Positions 33,641 to 46,003 are shown, counted from the stretch's first letter. The stretch: DNA of 64,000 bases from Chamaecyparis obtusa (GCA_027943335.1 BSBK01002078.1:1223501-1287500), one strand, 5' to 3'. Numbers and translations are program-made. Notes: generated from the letters alone by a model not told the origin.

Positions 33641-33884
33641 TTTACCACTGCAAGAAAATATAATGCTTCAAGCATCACCAAGTCTATTGTAGGTCAGTAC
33701 CATCAATCCAGAAAACCTGGTTTTAAATTGTGGTTTATATCTTTCAATTGCCGCCTACACTTCTATTCGTGAAGAACACTTCTTATTCTGCAATAGGTAA
33801 ATTCCTTTACCACTGCGAGAAGATATAATGCTTTAAGCGTCGCCAAGTCTATTGTAGGTCAGTACCATCAATCCAAAAAACACT
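33623..33884. repeat. Direct repeat, two units of about 95 bp
   Basis: CTGCAATAGGTAAATTCCTT starts one unit at 33623 and a second at 33788. Both run to ACCATCAATCCA. The offset is 165 bp and the units differ at a handful of positions. Confidence 0.85.
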
Positions 33885-34954
33885 ATTGGAGGAGGATTGT
33901 AATAAAAATTTCGTAGAGTTGGACTTCGGTTTCTAAGAAGTAAAGTCCAGATTTTTTTTTGTGAATGTTCTCCTCCCCGTTGATTTTCAAATAGAACTGT
34001 TCAACTATGCTTGGGAGTTTTGTAAAAGGCCGGATTACCCCATCCCTCTCTCTCTTTCTCTGAACTTCACATTCATTAAAATATGGTTGACATTAATTGG
34101 TCGGTTCCACCATCAGTATCGAATCAATGAGGTGTTTCAAGAACCATGTTAAGTGTCGATGAATTTTAGGCTACCTTAGACATAATTTGAATGTCCATAC
34201 TTTAAACTCGACACAAGTATCTATAGACACCTTCCTCATTTAGAAGTTGCTGATGATGATATTGTGCTCGCACATGTTCTGTTTCAACTGTCTTCTTGTC
34301 TTTATAGCATTAATCTCATGCTGCAATAACCAAATTTAGCACAATAAAGAAAATATCGAAATTGCAGTTATTTCCTTTTTGAAGCTCAAACCGGCTCAAT
34401 GACAAGTTGATCACTAAGTGAGAAATTCTCCGAAGCATGCCTATCATTTGACATCGATTGCATATTGTTAGAGTTAATAACATATGCATATGTGAGGATG
34501 GATATGTCTAGTGTGGGTATCCATAAGGCTAGGGAAGAGATAAAGTGTCTTCGAAGGATTTTAAGGATGGATATACTAAGTAAAGGATATCCATAAGGCC
34601 TCAGGAGGAGAAAGTAGTATTGAGATGGTGACAGCTTGAGGACTGTTCTAGAAAGGCCATAAGGCAACTAGAGCCCCAAGAGGTAAAATTATACCAATTA
34701 TACCTTTCTTATGCTTCAACCTTTGATGCAGTAAAATCATCATTACAACAATTTATCAAATTGAGTCAACTAAATCTGAAATCTGCACTATGAGCTCTAG
34801 TCTTTTGTATGGTTTGTTTTGCTGTTAAATAGATTTATAATTCTTATATCAATTTCTCAATTATTGCTTGGTATTTCTTTATATTATGCTTCTTGTCATG
34901 AGAATGTTGAATTATATTTTTAGTTCTCACATGTTTTATATTTTTCATGCACAG
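33885..34954. other. Upstream flank or intron before MenD exons
   Basis: No gene assigned. Contains a local tandem repeat at 34493-34665 with GGATGGATAT and ATCCATAAGGC repeated about every 70 bp. A pyrimidine-rich stretch near 34050 and the region before 34955 look intronic. Confidence 0.45.
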
Positions 34955-35053
34955 GTGGTAGAGGCAAGTCAAGACTGTATTCCGTTGTTGTTGCTTACAG
35001 CTGATCGTCCTCCAGAGCTATATGATACAGGAGCAAATCAAACAATAAATCAG
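34955..35053 (+). CDS. PHYLLO: PHYLLO/MenD-type gene, exon (pyrimidine-domain end)
   Basis: A 33-codon phase-0 exon bounded by ATGCACAG at the 5' end and CAG/GTACAT at the 3' end. The peptide contains [20 protein letters not shown], the TADRPPEL motif characteristic of MenD (SEPHCHC synthase). MenD is a thiamine-diphosphate enzyme that joins isochorismate and 2-oxoglutarate. In plants this domain is part of the fused chloroplast protein PHYLLO for phylloquinone synthesis. Preceding exons (transit peptide, MenF-like part, MenD N-terminus) were not found upstream in this window. Confidence 0.88.
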
Positions 35054-36008
35054 GTACATTTATATTGATTTATATAATAACAAGCCTCATTAGAATTGGA
35101 GGCAAGTTTTATACTGAGGCGTAGGTTGCCTTCTTTTAGGATGCATTGTAAACTAGCCAAGACCTCTAGTGTTTAACTTGAAAAAGTGTAAGACAACAAA
35201 AGGGCTTATGCCGTTAAAATCGCTATTCGTAAGTCATATTAAAGGTTTCAATGTTTGGCTTTACTTATCCTGCTAGCAGATGGAAGAATATTTTTTCCTG
35301 CTAAAGAACTCTATTTCAAAAGTGTAAATGATTTTCTTGGTTCTACAAGTCGATGCATATCAAATTTAATATGAATCCATGTTTTGAATTTGATTTGAAC
35401 ATCCCTTTTCATTTTGAGTAAACATAGCTAATGATGGTTGACATTGGAAGTTTCCTAATTCAGTTTCTTGTATACATCTTTAACAATAAACATTCATCTA
35501 GATGTGTAGTACACATCATATGAACCATAGTTTGTAAACTCTGCAAGTACTCTCTAATATTTTTGCTGGGGGAGTTTTCACAAGTTTAACTTTCGTGTTT
35601 TTATAGACAAAAAAAATTTAGGCAAAAATGTCGATGCAGGTAAAACGTTGGTTAAAATGTATTTTTCACATGTTTTTGCTATAAAACCATGCATTTCTCT
35701 TTCAAGATGTCAGTTTTAAATTTAATACATTTGTAATTAAACTTTACAAAAAAATATGTTTTTTTAAGAGATTTTAATTTTTAATACTTGCTAAGTTGTC
35801 GAGTATTTGTCGATTTGAAAATTTTGGGCTTGCCGAGTACTCTCTGAGTCCGAGTCTGCGAACTATGATATGAATTATTGTCCCCATATGCTCAAATTCA
35901 TAGAAATCATCAAATTGCTTGTCTCATTTGGATGCAATGCATAAATGTATGGGAAGTAAAACATGCATTCCTTATTGGGTCGAATTTGTTTTCTCATGGT
36001 GCATACAG
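35054..36008 (+). other. Intron
   Basis: GT-AG intron of 955 bp, phase 0 (GTACAT ... TACAG). AT-rich with T runs near the end. No inserted gene seen. Confidence 0.8.
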
Positions 36009-36584
36009 GTCAATCACTTTGGTTCGTTTGTGAGGTATTTCTATAATTTACCTCCACCTGATGATCAGCTTCCTGCCAGGATGGTACTTACTACAATTGA
36101 TACTGCAGTATTTAGAGCCACAGAGATGCCTTATGGTCCTGTACACATAAATTGTGCATTTAGAGAGCCATTAGCAGGAATTTGTTGTGACTGGAATTTA
36201 AGATGCTTAAAAGGTGTTGATAGGTGGATGTCAAAATCAGGGCCATTTACAAAATACATGCATGTACTACAATTACATTATAGTGAGAAACTAATAGACA
36301 TACGTGATCGATACAAAGAAGTTGTGGATCTGATTCAAGGAGCAAGTCGAGGAATTTTAATTCTTGGGGATCTGAAGACAGCTGAGGAGACATGGGCAGC
36401 TTTATTACTAGGAAGACATCTTGGGTGGCCAATTGTTCCTGATGTTTTGTCAGGATTGCGCCTAAGAAAATATGCTTCCACAATTGCTGAAGGTGAAATG
36501 AACCTACTTTTTATAGACTTTCTGGATCATGTTCTTCTGAGCAGTTCAGTTAGGCAGTGGATGTCTCCAGATGTGGTGCTGCAG
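36009..36584 (+). CDS. PHYLLO: PHYLLO/MenD-type gene, exon (central TH3 domain)
   Basis: 192 codons, phase 0 on both sides (GCATACAG before, CAG/GTATGC after), no stops. It begins VNHFGSFVRYFYNLPPP, which directly continues the preceding exon as in MenD proteins. It contains GPVHINCAFREPLAG, the conserved end of the pyrimidine domain, then the central domain (SRGILILGDLKTAEETWAAL and WPIVPDVLSGLRLRK). It lies in a region otherwise full of decayed elements, yet the frame is intact, so selection is probably still acting. Confidence 0.92.
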
Positions 36585-37999
36585 GTATGCCTTTAGCTCA
36601 AATTTCAGTTTCATTTATTATTGTACACAGTGAGATTATTATATATCAAAATCATCTAGAGGATACATAGCTGCATTTGTTGTTATGGCAGCCCAATATC
36701 ACTTTCTAAAAATTACTGATGAATCCAATGGCTCATTTCCCCTTTGTGGCTATATCAATGTTATAGGCCGCTGCTGCTTCATTTCTTGTGCATAATTATT
36801 TGCAATAGAGCTTTTTTATTTATGCCTTCCAATATCGAATGTGTGTATGTGGAGTGTTCACATTAAGTCATATCTTCAATCCTGCTTATATATGGTACTC
36901 AGTTATGAAAAGTAGCTTCTGACATACCAGCTGAAAATAGAAATTGGAATAACTCACAGGATGGTAGCAGTCTCCGAAGAAATGTGAACCTTAAAAACCT
37001 TACATTTGTGTCACATTAGTTTATGGTTATTTTAAGAATGGGATGAAGAATATAAAATAGAAAAAGAAGACTCACCTTGAAATTGGAAAAGCCATATGTT
37101 CCCTAAGAAATTGAGGGGGTTCTTTGTGACAGGAAACTCATTAATATTTAAAACAGATTTTTTGGGTATTTTTAACAGTTTTGCATTTCATCTTAAAACT
37201 GTTGTTTTGTGGGATAAACTTTTCTGCTCATATATACTATATCAACCATCTTGGCTGGTCTAGAACATAGCCATTGATTTACAATGCAGTAAGCCGTACC
37301 GAATTCAGATTGATGGTATAAAATTTGTGCCTCCAGCAATTTGAGCTTTTTTGTTGTCATCTTGTGAGAAGATTGCTCTGAACTGTCACTTGGATCATAT
37401 CGTCTTTGGCCTTGATTATTATTTCCCTTTTCCATTATAAGATTTTTCTTCTTCAATCTTCATTTCTTCTATTCTGCAATAATTTTTTTTTTGATCAGTT
37501 ATTCTGCAATAAGTTTTATTTCTGCAATAAATTAAATTATTTTTCTCAAAATCCTTGGTTGTTTTTGCAGCTGATAAAACTTTAACTGCCATTTCTTATG
37601 CGTAAAGTGGATTGTTTAATGCAATAGACTTGAGCTGTTGATCTATCAACATTTTTTGCTAACCCAACAAGCTGACTTCTGATGTGTTTAATTTTTTTCG
37701 TTCATACCTTTGGTCCCTTTCTTATACAATTATGTATAGTATTTCAGCATACAATTCCGCTGATTGCTTCTATGCAAATACACAATTTTCAGCATCAGAA
37801 ATAAAAGGTAGAAAATGGTCACTGAATTAGTAATTTATTGGAGAATTTCAAGATTTGCTGGGTTGTGCTGCAAAGCATCTGTTGGTCTCTGTTTTGTTTC
37901 TGTGACATTTGTATCAAAAAATCTTCTCCTTACAGCGAGGCATGAGTAGACATAAAAATCATCTATGTCTAACTTGTATTCCATGCATGATGAGAATAG
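36585..37999 (+). other. Intron
   Basis: GT-AG intron of 1,415 bp, phase 0 (GTATGC ... AATAG). Low-complexity T/A runs. No coding sequence supported. Confidence 0.75.
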
Positions 38000-38224
38000 G
38001 TGGGCAGCAGGTTAACGAGTAAACGCATTGCTAAACTATTGGAGGACTGTAGACCTGATATTTATATTATGGTTGCAAATCATCCATACCGTCATGATCC
38101 ATCACATATATTAACACATCGAATTCAAGACTCCGTTGTTGGATTCGCTGCTGCAATCAAAGAATTACATGTCCCCAAGAAAATGAACAGTTGGAGCAAA
38201 TGGCTTAAAGTTTTGAATGATATG
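38000..38224 (+). CDS. PHYLLO: PHYLLO/MenD-type gene, exon (TH3 domain end)
   Basis: 75 codons starting VGSRLTSKRIAKLLEDC, which continues VVLQ of the preceding exon. PYRHDPSHILTHRIQ is the expected MenD segment. The likely donor is ATG/GTGTGA at 38224/38225. The next exons (thiamine-diphosphate-binding domain, then MenC- and MenH-like parts) do not appear in the remaining 25.8 kb. Either the next intron is very large and filled by retroelements, or the gene is truncated. Confidence 0.88.
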
Positions 38225-39416
38225 GTGTGATCTCTCTCTCCCTCTCTCCACCTCTTTTACATAAATGAAGAACATGTTTTCTAATCCTGCTGTATGTGAT
38301 TTTCTTTTGGTTTGGACATTTTGTTGATTAAACTATAAAATTTCATGAAACTCTGAATACAATGTCTTTTCCATACACAGGAAACCAAATTTTTTTATTG
38401 CACTTGAATTTTCATGTGGTTCACACCACATAACTTTCTACTGTTTGTGAATGGTCATTATATTTCTGTATCAAATATATTTAGCTATACAAAAACATCA
38501 ACCACCAACTGAGTTTAGAGATACCCCCTCTTAGTTAAACTTGTCATCGATAAAACCAACAGATTAAATTGGTTAACTCTGGTGGATGGGTTGCAGGCTA
38601 ATGGTTATAGATTAAATGGTTAGTCAAAACAGTAATTCATTGTGTAATATGTATGCTGAAATTGTCACAATGGACTGCAAATATGGAAGTTTGAACCATA
38701 TCAGTCTTCATCAGATTACTGTGTGTGTATATGGGTCTACTGTGTCCCATTCCTTCCCCTCTTTGGTTGCTTGTAAAGTTTGTCATTATGATTGTCTTTT
38801 TTGATTAAGGCATCCATCATTTACACTAAATGTAGACATAGCAAAGATATGCCCCATTTATGTTATCAGTATTCTCTTTTTCTTCCCTCAAGGCCTATCT
38901 TGAGCAAATCTTAATTTTTGCCCAAAAATAATAACTCTTTCTTCAAAATGATAATAGTTCTTACACCAGAAATTTAAGATAATAATCAGATCAAAAAATC
39001 AAAGCACAATCCTCAAAATCAGTCAAACTGTGAATTATTTGGGAATAAAGTTGCTTGGAGCTTGAAATGGTCCACCTGTACCTTTCAACTCCTAGCCCTA
39101 GAGCATGAAAGGGTCCCCGCACCTTCCAACTCCTAGAACTAGAGGATGAAAGGTTTCCATGCTTCCAACTCCTATCCCTAGACTGTGAAAGGATTATGTC
39201 CTTCCAACTCCTACAAGACACTTCCTCCTATTCAAACTTGTTTGATGAATTTGCTTGATAAATGCTGATTGACAGTTCTTGATAAATTTTCAAGTTAATG
39301 TTTGAATGAAGTTCAATAGTTTATGCTTGAATAGTTGATGTCAAAATGATGAATGTTTTTATGTTTGATTGATTGAATGAATTGATAATTTATGATGATG
39401 ATTTGTTGATTGATTG
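38225..39416 (+). other. Start of long intron or 3' flank
   Basis: No exon seen. A CT-rich start follows the donor. A minisatellite lies at 39070-39225. Confidence 0.5.
39070..39225. repeat. Minisatellite, about 45-bp unit, four copies
   Basis: CTTCCAACTCCTA followed by a CCTAGA...TGAAAGG block repeats at about 39085, 39125, 39165 and 39200 with varying spacers. Confidence 0.75.
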
Positions 39417-39747
39417 TGTTTACGCCCGAAGGGAGTAACTTGATTACGCAGAGTAAACAATGTACTAGAACATTACCATAAACAAAACCAGAAAGAAAAT
39501 ATAGTCACAATAACATGGTAGGAAGATATTATCTTTTATTTCCTAAGTGTAATGTATAGAACATGACAATGCTACTCTCTGAGGGAAAAGAATTTACATA
39601 TGTAGTAGAGCTAGACGGTTGGTTATGGGTACCAACTGTCGGCAACCACTCGAAACCACTTGGAAGTAATTACCATTACACAACCAATTAATTATTTACT
39701 AACTGCTATGTTTATTTCCAAGTGTGGCAACATTGCCGTCTACATCA
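39417..39747 (-). repeat. LTR of Ty3 element D
   Basis: 331 bp, TGTTTACGCCC to CTACATCA on the + strand. On the minus strand a G-rich polypurine tract (GGTGGGGGGGCGT at 39748-39762) abuts it, so this is the 3' LTR of a minus-strand element. The partner LTR was not found before 64,000. Confidence 0.65.
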
Positions 39748-39764
39748 ACGCCCCCCCACCTTGA

Positions 39765-41512
39765 AAAAAAATAGTTGTCTTCAAGATGACGAAAAACGAA
39801 ATGGGGCTTAGTACATAGAGTAGAAAGACTAAGAAGAGGGGTGTGAAGATGTCCTTGGAGCTGAAAAAGTCGGTGTGACCTGGTGGGACTGTTGCTGGAG
39901 GCATTGGTTGGCCACCATTGCTCACTACCTGGGTGCCTTGACCATATATGCTGCCTCCATCACTTGTTTCTTACTACTCTCTAATTCCTTATCTTTTACC
40001 TTCAACCTATCTTGTGTGGCAACCAACTTACAAGTCTCCTCTGTCAATTGTGATTCTTTCTAGGCCAAGTGCTCACATAATTCCGCCATTGTATTCTCGA
40101 AGGCAGTGACTCAAGAGTGCTCTTCAACAAGTTGTGTCCTACTCTTTTTGGCCAACTTAGAAAATCCTTCCGTTCATGCTCCACTTGTTGTGTGACCTTG
40201 TTCTTTAATGTATTGGAATCCTCAAATGCAAATGCAAGATGGTCACATCGTAAAACTAGTTCCTTGAAACATATCTCCATGCTATGTAGCACACTGAGGA
40301 CTTGATTGTGGCGACGACTAACTTGTGGTCGTGGAGGCTGCCATGCTACCTTCATCTATTTTGTCACTATCCACAACTATCCCTTTGTTGTGAAGAACTC
40401 AACAAACTCCTTATGACATTGGACCTGCATGAATGTAAGAAGCCTCTTTGTTGCATGTGCCACTAGGGGGTCCTGCCCAGTGCCAAGGTCTTTCCTGTAT
40501 TTTTCTACTCTTCTCATAAACAAGGCCATCTCCTTTAGCTGGTGGGCATATCGCTTGACTGTACCAATGGGGTAATGGCGGTTCAGCTTGTCCAGCTATA
40601 GGAAAATATCTTCTCAATCCCTCGATGATGACTCGGCTGGCTGCAAAACTGGCAATGGAGTGGGCTCTGCTATCTCTTGAAGGTTCTCTACCATTGATAA
40701 TACTTCCCTCTCTCCTGCACCACACCCCACATTATCCTCATCATCTTTGTGGCTTCTAGAGGGATCCTAGAAGACATAACTGGTTGTTGTTGGGCCTCTA
40801 GCTGAATTCCCAACAACTGCAACCAAGAGTCAATGGTAGCATGGATCTCACCCTCGGCACCCTTGGTTGGCACAACTGTCTCACCCTCCTCACCCTTGGC
40901 TAGCACAACTGGTATCTCTATTGTGGGTTCCCTGGATAAAGGCTCTGGTGATGGTAGTACTTCTAGTGATTCTGACACCTCCATTTCCCCCGATTGTGGT
41001 ATCTCTATGGTGTTGATAGTGAGACCTCTAGTGCTACCATTTGTGAAGGTGGAACTTATTTTGTTGGTGCCATGGAAGGAACTTCCTCTGCTAGTGTCAT
41101 GGTTGGAGCTTCCTCGGCTAGTGCCATGGAAGGTAGTGGTAATGGAACTGTGAGTGACTAGATGGGTAATGTTGTCGGCTGGAATACTACCACATATGTG
41201 GTCGGTAAGGTAGCTGCAGTAATATTATCGTCCATGTCATCCTCCTTGTACCCTCTCGTAGTCGCTAGAGTGACATCCACATCACTATCACTTACAAAAG
41301 ACACCTCAATGGTTCCTTACTAGCTACTTCTACTGTTGAATTCTTGCTAGTACTGCAATTCTTGTCATTGCATCTTCCTAGTCGGTTGGCCACCTCCAGT
41401 TAGAGAATCCAAATGTGTCTAGTTGAAGATAGCAGGTGTGGACGGGTCCACACAACTGAGTGGCTAGTAATTTCCTTGTTTGTGTGGTGGTATTTGGACT
41501 TGCATGACATTG
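39765..41512 (-). pseudogene. Accessory coding region upstream of element-D 3' LTR
   Basis: Minus-strand coding sequence spread over several frames with many stops. It starts acidic (near 41300: SFVSDSDVDVTLATTRGYKE) and then becomes Pro/Glu/Val rich (40688-40984). A gag-like helical region follows (about 40400-40640). It ends in a coiled coil (about 39950-40110: ESQLTEETCKLVATQ and KVKDKELESSKQ) and a hydrophobic tail (39740-39850). It lies between integrase and LTR of the same element, or belongs to a separate accessory-type element. Function unknown. Confidence 0.45.
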
Positions 41513-41517
41513 AGGAA

Positions 41518-42757
41518 TGTAATGGGCACCCTTGAATGCCCAAAAACTAAACCAGCTGCCGGTAGGAATTATGTCAAACAGTTTGCATCCAACTTCTTAT
41601 TTATCCGTTTAATATTTTACCCCTTATAACTCCGGAAATGAAACATTTGTTTGTTTGTTTGAGTTTTGCATGGAATTGAAATCATAAAACATAAACAAGA
41701 AAGAAACTACAATAATATGCAAACTGGGCATTGAACTGCTGCTAATAAGATGTTATTCTCAAAATTTAATAAAATCAAATACATGGCAGATTATCAACTC
41801 ACTAATTGCTCCAATATTATTGGCATAATGCTCCGGCACATGTTTTCAAACTTGTTGCTACAGTGACATGAATAGTATGATGCGAATAGTAATCGCGTGA
41901 ATAGTGTCGCGTGAATAGTACCGCATGAATAGTACCTGCGTGAACAATGCTGCTACAGTACTTTGTCCTTCAAACAGTCCAATACCTTCATAAAATCATT
42001 CCCTCAAAGTGGCATAAGTGTCGGACAAGTAGTGAAGAAGATACGAGCAAAACATCAAATTTGCCTGTAGCTAGAAACACGCTCAATCTGCCTGATAATG
42101 AAGCTGATAGCAATGGATTCCAAAGGCCAAACCCCAAGGGAATGACATCTAGAATTCCACAAGAGAGGATAGATGTCCTCTAATGCCAAGAACGGATCTG
42201 CAACTCACACATCAATTTCTTCTCATATTCAACATGTTGAACAAGGGCCACAAGCTCTCCTTTTATTTCCACTTCATAGGGTCGACCCACTTTTCACAAG
42301 CAATGTGGGATAAATTGTTTTAAAATAAAATAAAATAAAATAACACCTTATGTCTCCCTTGGGCTTCCCTTCTCAAATAGACAACCCAACATGAATAATA
42401 TTAAAGTAACACTTTATTATTTTAACATTTAATTTAAATGTTACTTTAATAAACTTCAGGCATTAAAATAAAATAGTAATTGATCTCGGAATAATATGAG
42501 TGATAGCTCGTCAGAAAGCTCTCATCGAGGAGCATCAAATCCAATCACTAACTCTGACATCGCCCATGCCCTGTTGACTTACTAAAAATAGTAAGTTTGC
42601 CCAAAACCATGTAAATCAACTCCGTTCTGGCCCAAACTGGAAATGACTAGGCCAAAACATCTCAGGATCCCACTGACCTCTTCGTTAGCTTCTGGGACCA
42701 CGCAGAAATAGGCTAACGGTCACATAGCTGGACAAATGCTAAAGTAGGGACATTACA
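41518..42757 (-). repeat. 3' LTR of Gypsy-B
   Basis: Holds the GTGAATAGT minisatellite (41868-41945) bracketed by GCTACAGT, an A/T-rich palindromic stretch near 42395-42450, and the ACTTACTA palindrome at 42577-42596. Confidence 0.9.
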
Positions 42758-43440
42758 GTCCGCCCCCCTTGAAACTGCTTGTCCTCCAGCAATCTCAGTC
42801 TTGTCTTCTGTAACACTTGCTCACTCTCCCAAGTAGCATCCTCCTCTGTCAGGTCTCTCCATCTGACTAAATATTCTTGAACCACCCTGTTCCGCAAAGT
42901 CCTCTCCTTGGTGTCTAGAATAGCCTTAGGAACCAATACGAGCTTCCTCTCCTCATCTAATGGTGGCAAATCTGCAGAAGGCACAACTCTCTGACCAATG
43001 GCTTTCTTAAGCCTTGACACATGAAACACATTATGCACCCAACTGCCCTGTGGAAGCTCGATCTCGTAGGCAACCTCGCCCACCCTACGAATCACTCTGC
43101 AGGGGCCATAAAATCTAGGCTTCAACTTCTCTTCTCCGCTCTTCTTCAGCGATGACTGTCTGTATAGCTGTAGCCTGAAGTAAACCATATCCGCAACCTT
43201 AAAGCTGCGCTCTATCCGGTGCTGATCAACATACAATTTCTGTTGATTCTGGGCTTGTATATTCTCCCTGAGCACCCTCAAAATATCGTGACTATCCTGC
43301 AAGAAGTCTTTGGCTTTGGGCACTCTGTTGTCTCCCAAAACCAGATCCATGAAGCTAGGTGCTTGATAACTATACAGTGCCATGAATGGAGTCATCTTGA
43401 TGGACATATGATAAGTGGTGTTATAACTGTACTCTCCCAT
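42739..43440 (-). pseudogene. Gypsy-B integrase C-terminus and chromodomain
   Basis: 233 open codons: integrase tail with the GPY/F-type block (RFYGPCRVIRRVGEVAYEIEL) and a chromodomain (EYLVRWRDLTEEDATWE) at about 42780-42900. The frame does not stop before the polypurine tract. It reads through it (FQGGRT) and ends 19 nt inside the 3' LTR at 42739. The tract and LTR edge are therefore coding as well, a constraint lost in Gypsy-A and -C by a stop at the Lys codon before it. Confidence 0.85.
42758..42775 (-). other. Polypurine tract of Gypsy-B
   Basis: The minus strand TTTCAAGGGGGGCGGAC abuts the LTR. It lies within the open pol frame. Confidence 0.85.
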
Positions 43441-43467
43441 ATGTAGCCATTTGACCCAAGCTCTCTG

Positions 43468-44684
43468 CTATGCAGTCACATAGTTCCTCAGATATCCTTC
43501 CACCCATTTATTCACAATCTCCATCTGCCCATCTGTCTGCGGATGATAACTAGTGCTAGGTTTAAGATCTGTGCCACACAACCCAAACAATTCCTTCCAA
43601 AAAGAACTCATAAATTTACTATCCCGGTCACTGACAATGAGACTAGGTAGCCCATGTAACCTGAATATCTCTTTGAAGAAAAGGTCAGCCACCTGTGTTG
43701 CTGTGTAGGTGGAGGGAATAGCAAAGAAGTGAGCAAACTTCGTTAACCGGTCAACTACCACATAGATGCAATCTCTCCCCTATACTTGTGGTAACCCGGT
43801 GATGAAGTCCATGGAAATACTTTCCCATTTCCTTTCCGGAATGGGCAAAGGCTGTAACAACCCTGCAGGATATGTGTGCTCTCCCTTATTCTGTTGACAA
43901 ACCGCACACTCCCTAACATGCCTCTGAACATCATCCTTGAGCCCTCTCCATGTAAACCGCTCACGGATCTGCCTGTAGTTCTTAAAGACCCCTAGATGTC
44001 CAGCTGTAGGTGCATCATGAAATGCCTTCTGTATTACCTCCCTAAACTGTGATGAAGGAATCAAATATATTTGATCAATCCGTCCATCACCACATAATGA
44101 TCATCCTGTATGGTGCTTGCAATCACCCCAGAAGCCCAAGTGTCCCTTGCATACTCTGCTGTAATCTTATTTCTCCAATCTCCTCTAATCTCAGCTAGAG
44201 CACAATTATGAGGTCTCCTGGATAAAGCATCTGCCACCACATTCTTCTTACCTTTGACAAACTCAATGTCAAAGTCATAAGCCTGCAACTTCGTAATCCA
44301 CTTCTGTTGTCTATCATTCAAGTCACGTTGGTTCATGAAGTATTTGATGTTGTTGTGATCAGTCTTGATAACAAACTTCCCTCCAACCAGGTAGGACCTA
44401 AACTTGGCCAATGCATGCATAATGGCCAACATCTCCCGGTCATAGATGGAATAGCTCCTCTCCACTCCACGGAGATTCCTACTCTCAAAAGAAATGGGAT
44501 GCTTCTCTTGCCTCAAGACTGCCCCAATCCCATCACCCGATGCATCACAATGAAGCTCAAATGGCTTCGTGAAATCCGGTAGAGCTAATACTGGACATGA
44601 TGATATCACCTGCTTGAAATGATCAAAGCATCTCTGAGCTGCCCCTGTCCATACGAAGGCCCCTTTCCTAGTAAGGTCTGTCAA
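43468..44684 (-). pseudogene. Gypsy-B RNase H and integrase core
   Basis: RNase H lies in the frame 44684-44061 (LHCDASGDGIGAVL, DREMLAIMHAL, IKTDHNNIKYF). Integrase follows at 44064-43468 with the H2C2 region (HLGVFKNYRQI...CAVCQQNKG) and catalytic residues in SMDFITG, VSDRDSKF and QMEIVNKWVEG. Breaks: a frame change at 44061-44064 and a TAG near 43782. The catalytic acids are present. Confidence 0.88.
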
Positions 44685-44849
44685 GGGTGCAGCGGTCTAT
44701 GAAAATCCCTTAACAAATCTCCTATAAAACCCGCAGAGACCAAAGAACCCCTTAAGCTATGTGAGGTTCGTAGGAGTAGGCCAATCAACAATAGCTCTAA
44801 CCTTTTCGGGATCTACCCGAACTCCATCTGCACTGATGATATGCCCAAG

Positions 44850-46003
44850 TTATAGTAACTTAGTCAACCCAAACTCGCACTTAGATTCCTTGGCATATAG
44901 TGACTCTTTCTCTAAAAAGGACAACACCATCTCTAGATGTTGTAAATGCTCCTCCCAAGTCTTACTGAAGACCAAAATGTCATCAAAGAAAATCAGGACA
45001 AATTTCCTAAGCTGCCCCCTGAATACCTGATTCATGCAACTCTGGAAAGTATCAGGGGCATTGGTTAGCCCAAATGGCATAACCAAAAACTCAAAGTGGC
45101 CATAGTGACACCGAAAGGCTGTCTTCTCAATGTCCTTCACCCTCATCCTGATCTAATGATACCCTGACCGCAAATCAATCTTCGTAAAGAAGCATGCATC
45201 ATGCAGCTCATCTATCTGCGGGATGGGATATCTGTTCTTAATGGTCTTCTTATTTAATGCTCTGTAATCGATGCACATGCGCATCGTCCCATCCTTCTTT
45301 ACCAACACTACTGTTGAAGCAAAGGGGCTCTTACTAGGCCTGATATGCCCCATCTCTAACAAATCCTTAATCACCTTCTCTATCTCATCCTTGTGTTTCT
45401 TAGGATGACGATAGGGAGTATCATAACTGGTTTGGCTCCCTCCTCAAGCTCAATAACATGCTCTATCCCTTTGTCAGGAGGAACCCCATGTGGAATCTCG
45501 CCAAAAACTTTAGCGTCCCTGTCAAGTATCTCCTCGATATCTAGTGGATGACTCTTCACGTGTGGCTCCCGCGAGGCTAGCATAGTGAAACATTCTGCCG
45601 CCCACTCTACGTCATCATGCCGAAAAAGCCTCTGCATTCTCCTCAAGGAGATTACTCTGCAACGCCCATCTGAAAGTCCTCTAAGTACAACAGTTCTGCC
45701 CTCATGCTGGAACCTCATCTCCAATTTTGCTAGGTTGAGTGTGAACTCAACCAGCGAGGCCATCCATGTCATGCCTAGGATGACATCATAATTTCCAATG
45801 TCTACTACATAGAACTCATCCTCCAACTCATAGCCATCTCCAAACCTTATGTGAAGATTAGATATCTTCCGAGTGCATAATAATTTGTCACCGTTAGCCA
45901 CCATGACTCTAAACCCAACATGCTCAGTCTGTAATCCTCTCTTGGCTACCAATTGTGCATCTATGAAATTATGTGTAGCCCCAGTGTCAATGAGTGAGAT
46001 CAC
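44850..46003 (-). pseudogene. Gypsy-B protease and reverse transcriptase
   Basis: The protease LIDTGATHNFI near 45965-46000 follows a TAG at about 46016. RT blocks [35 protein letters not shown] and FFDDILVFSKTW (about 44970-45005) are in order. A frameshift near 45420 and TAG codons near 45154 and 44845 break it. Confidence 0.88.

Noticed and set aside
36247..36483. Minus-strand frame inside the MenD exon
   Set aside because: Shadow of the real + strand exon, which matches a known family.
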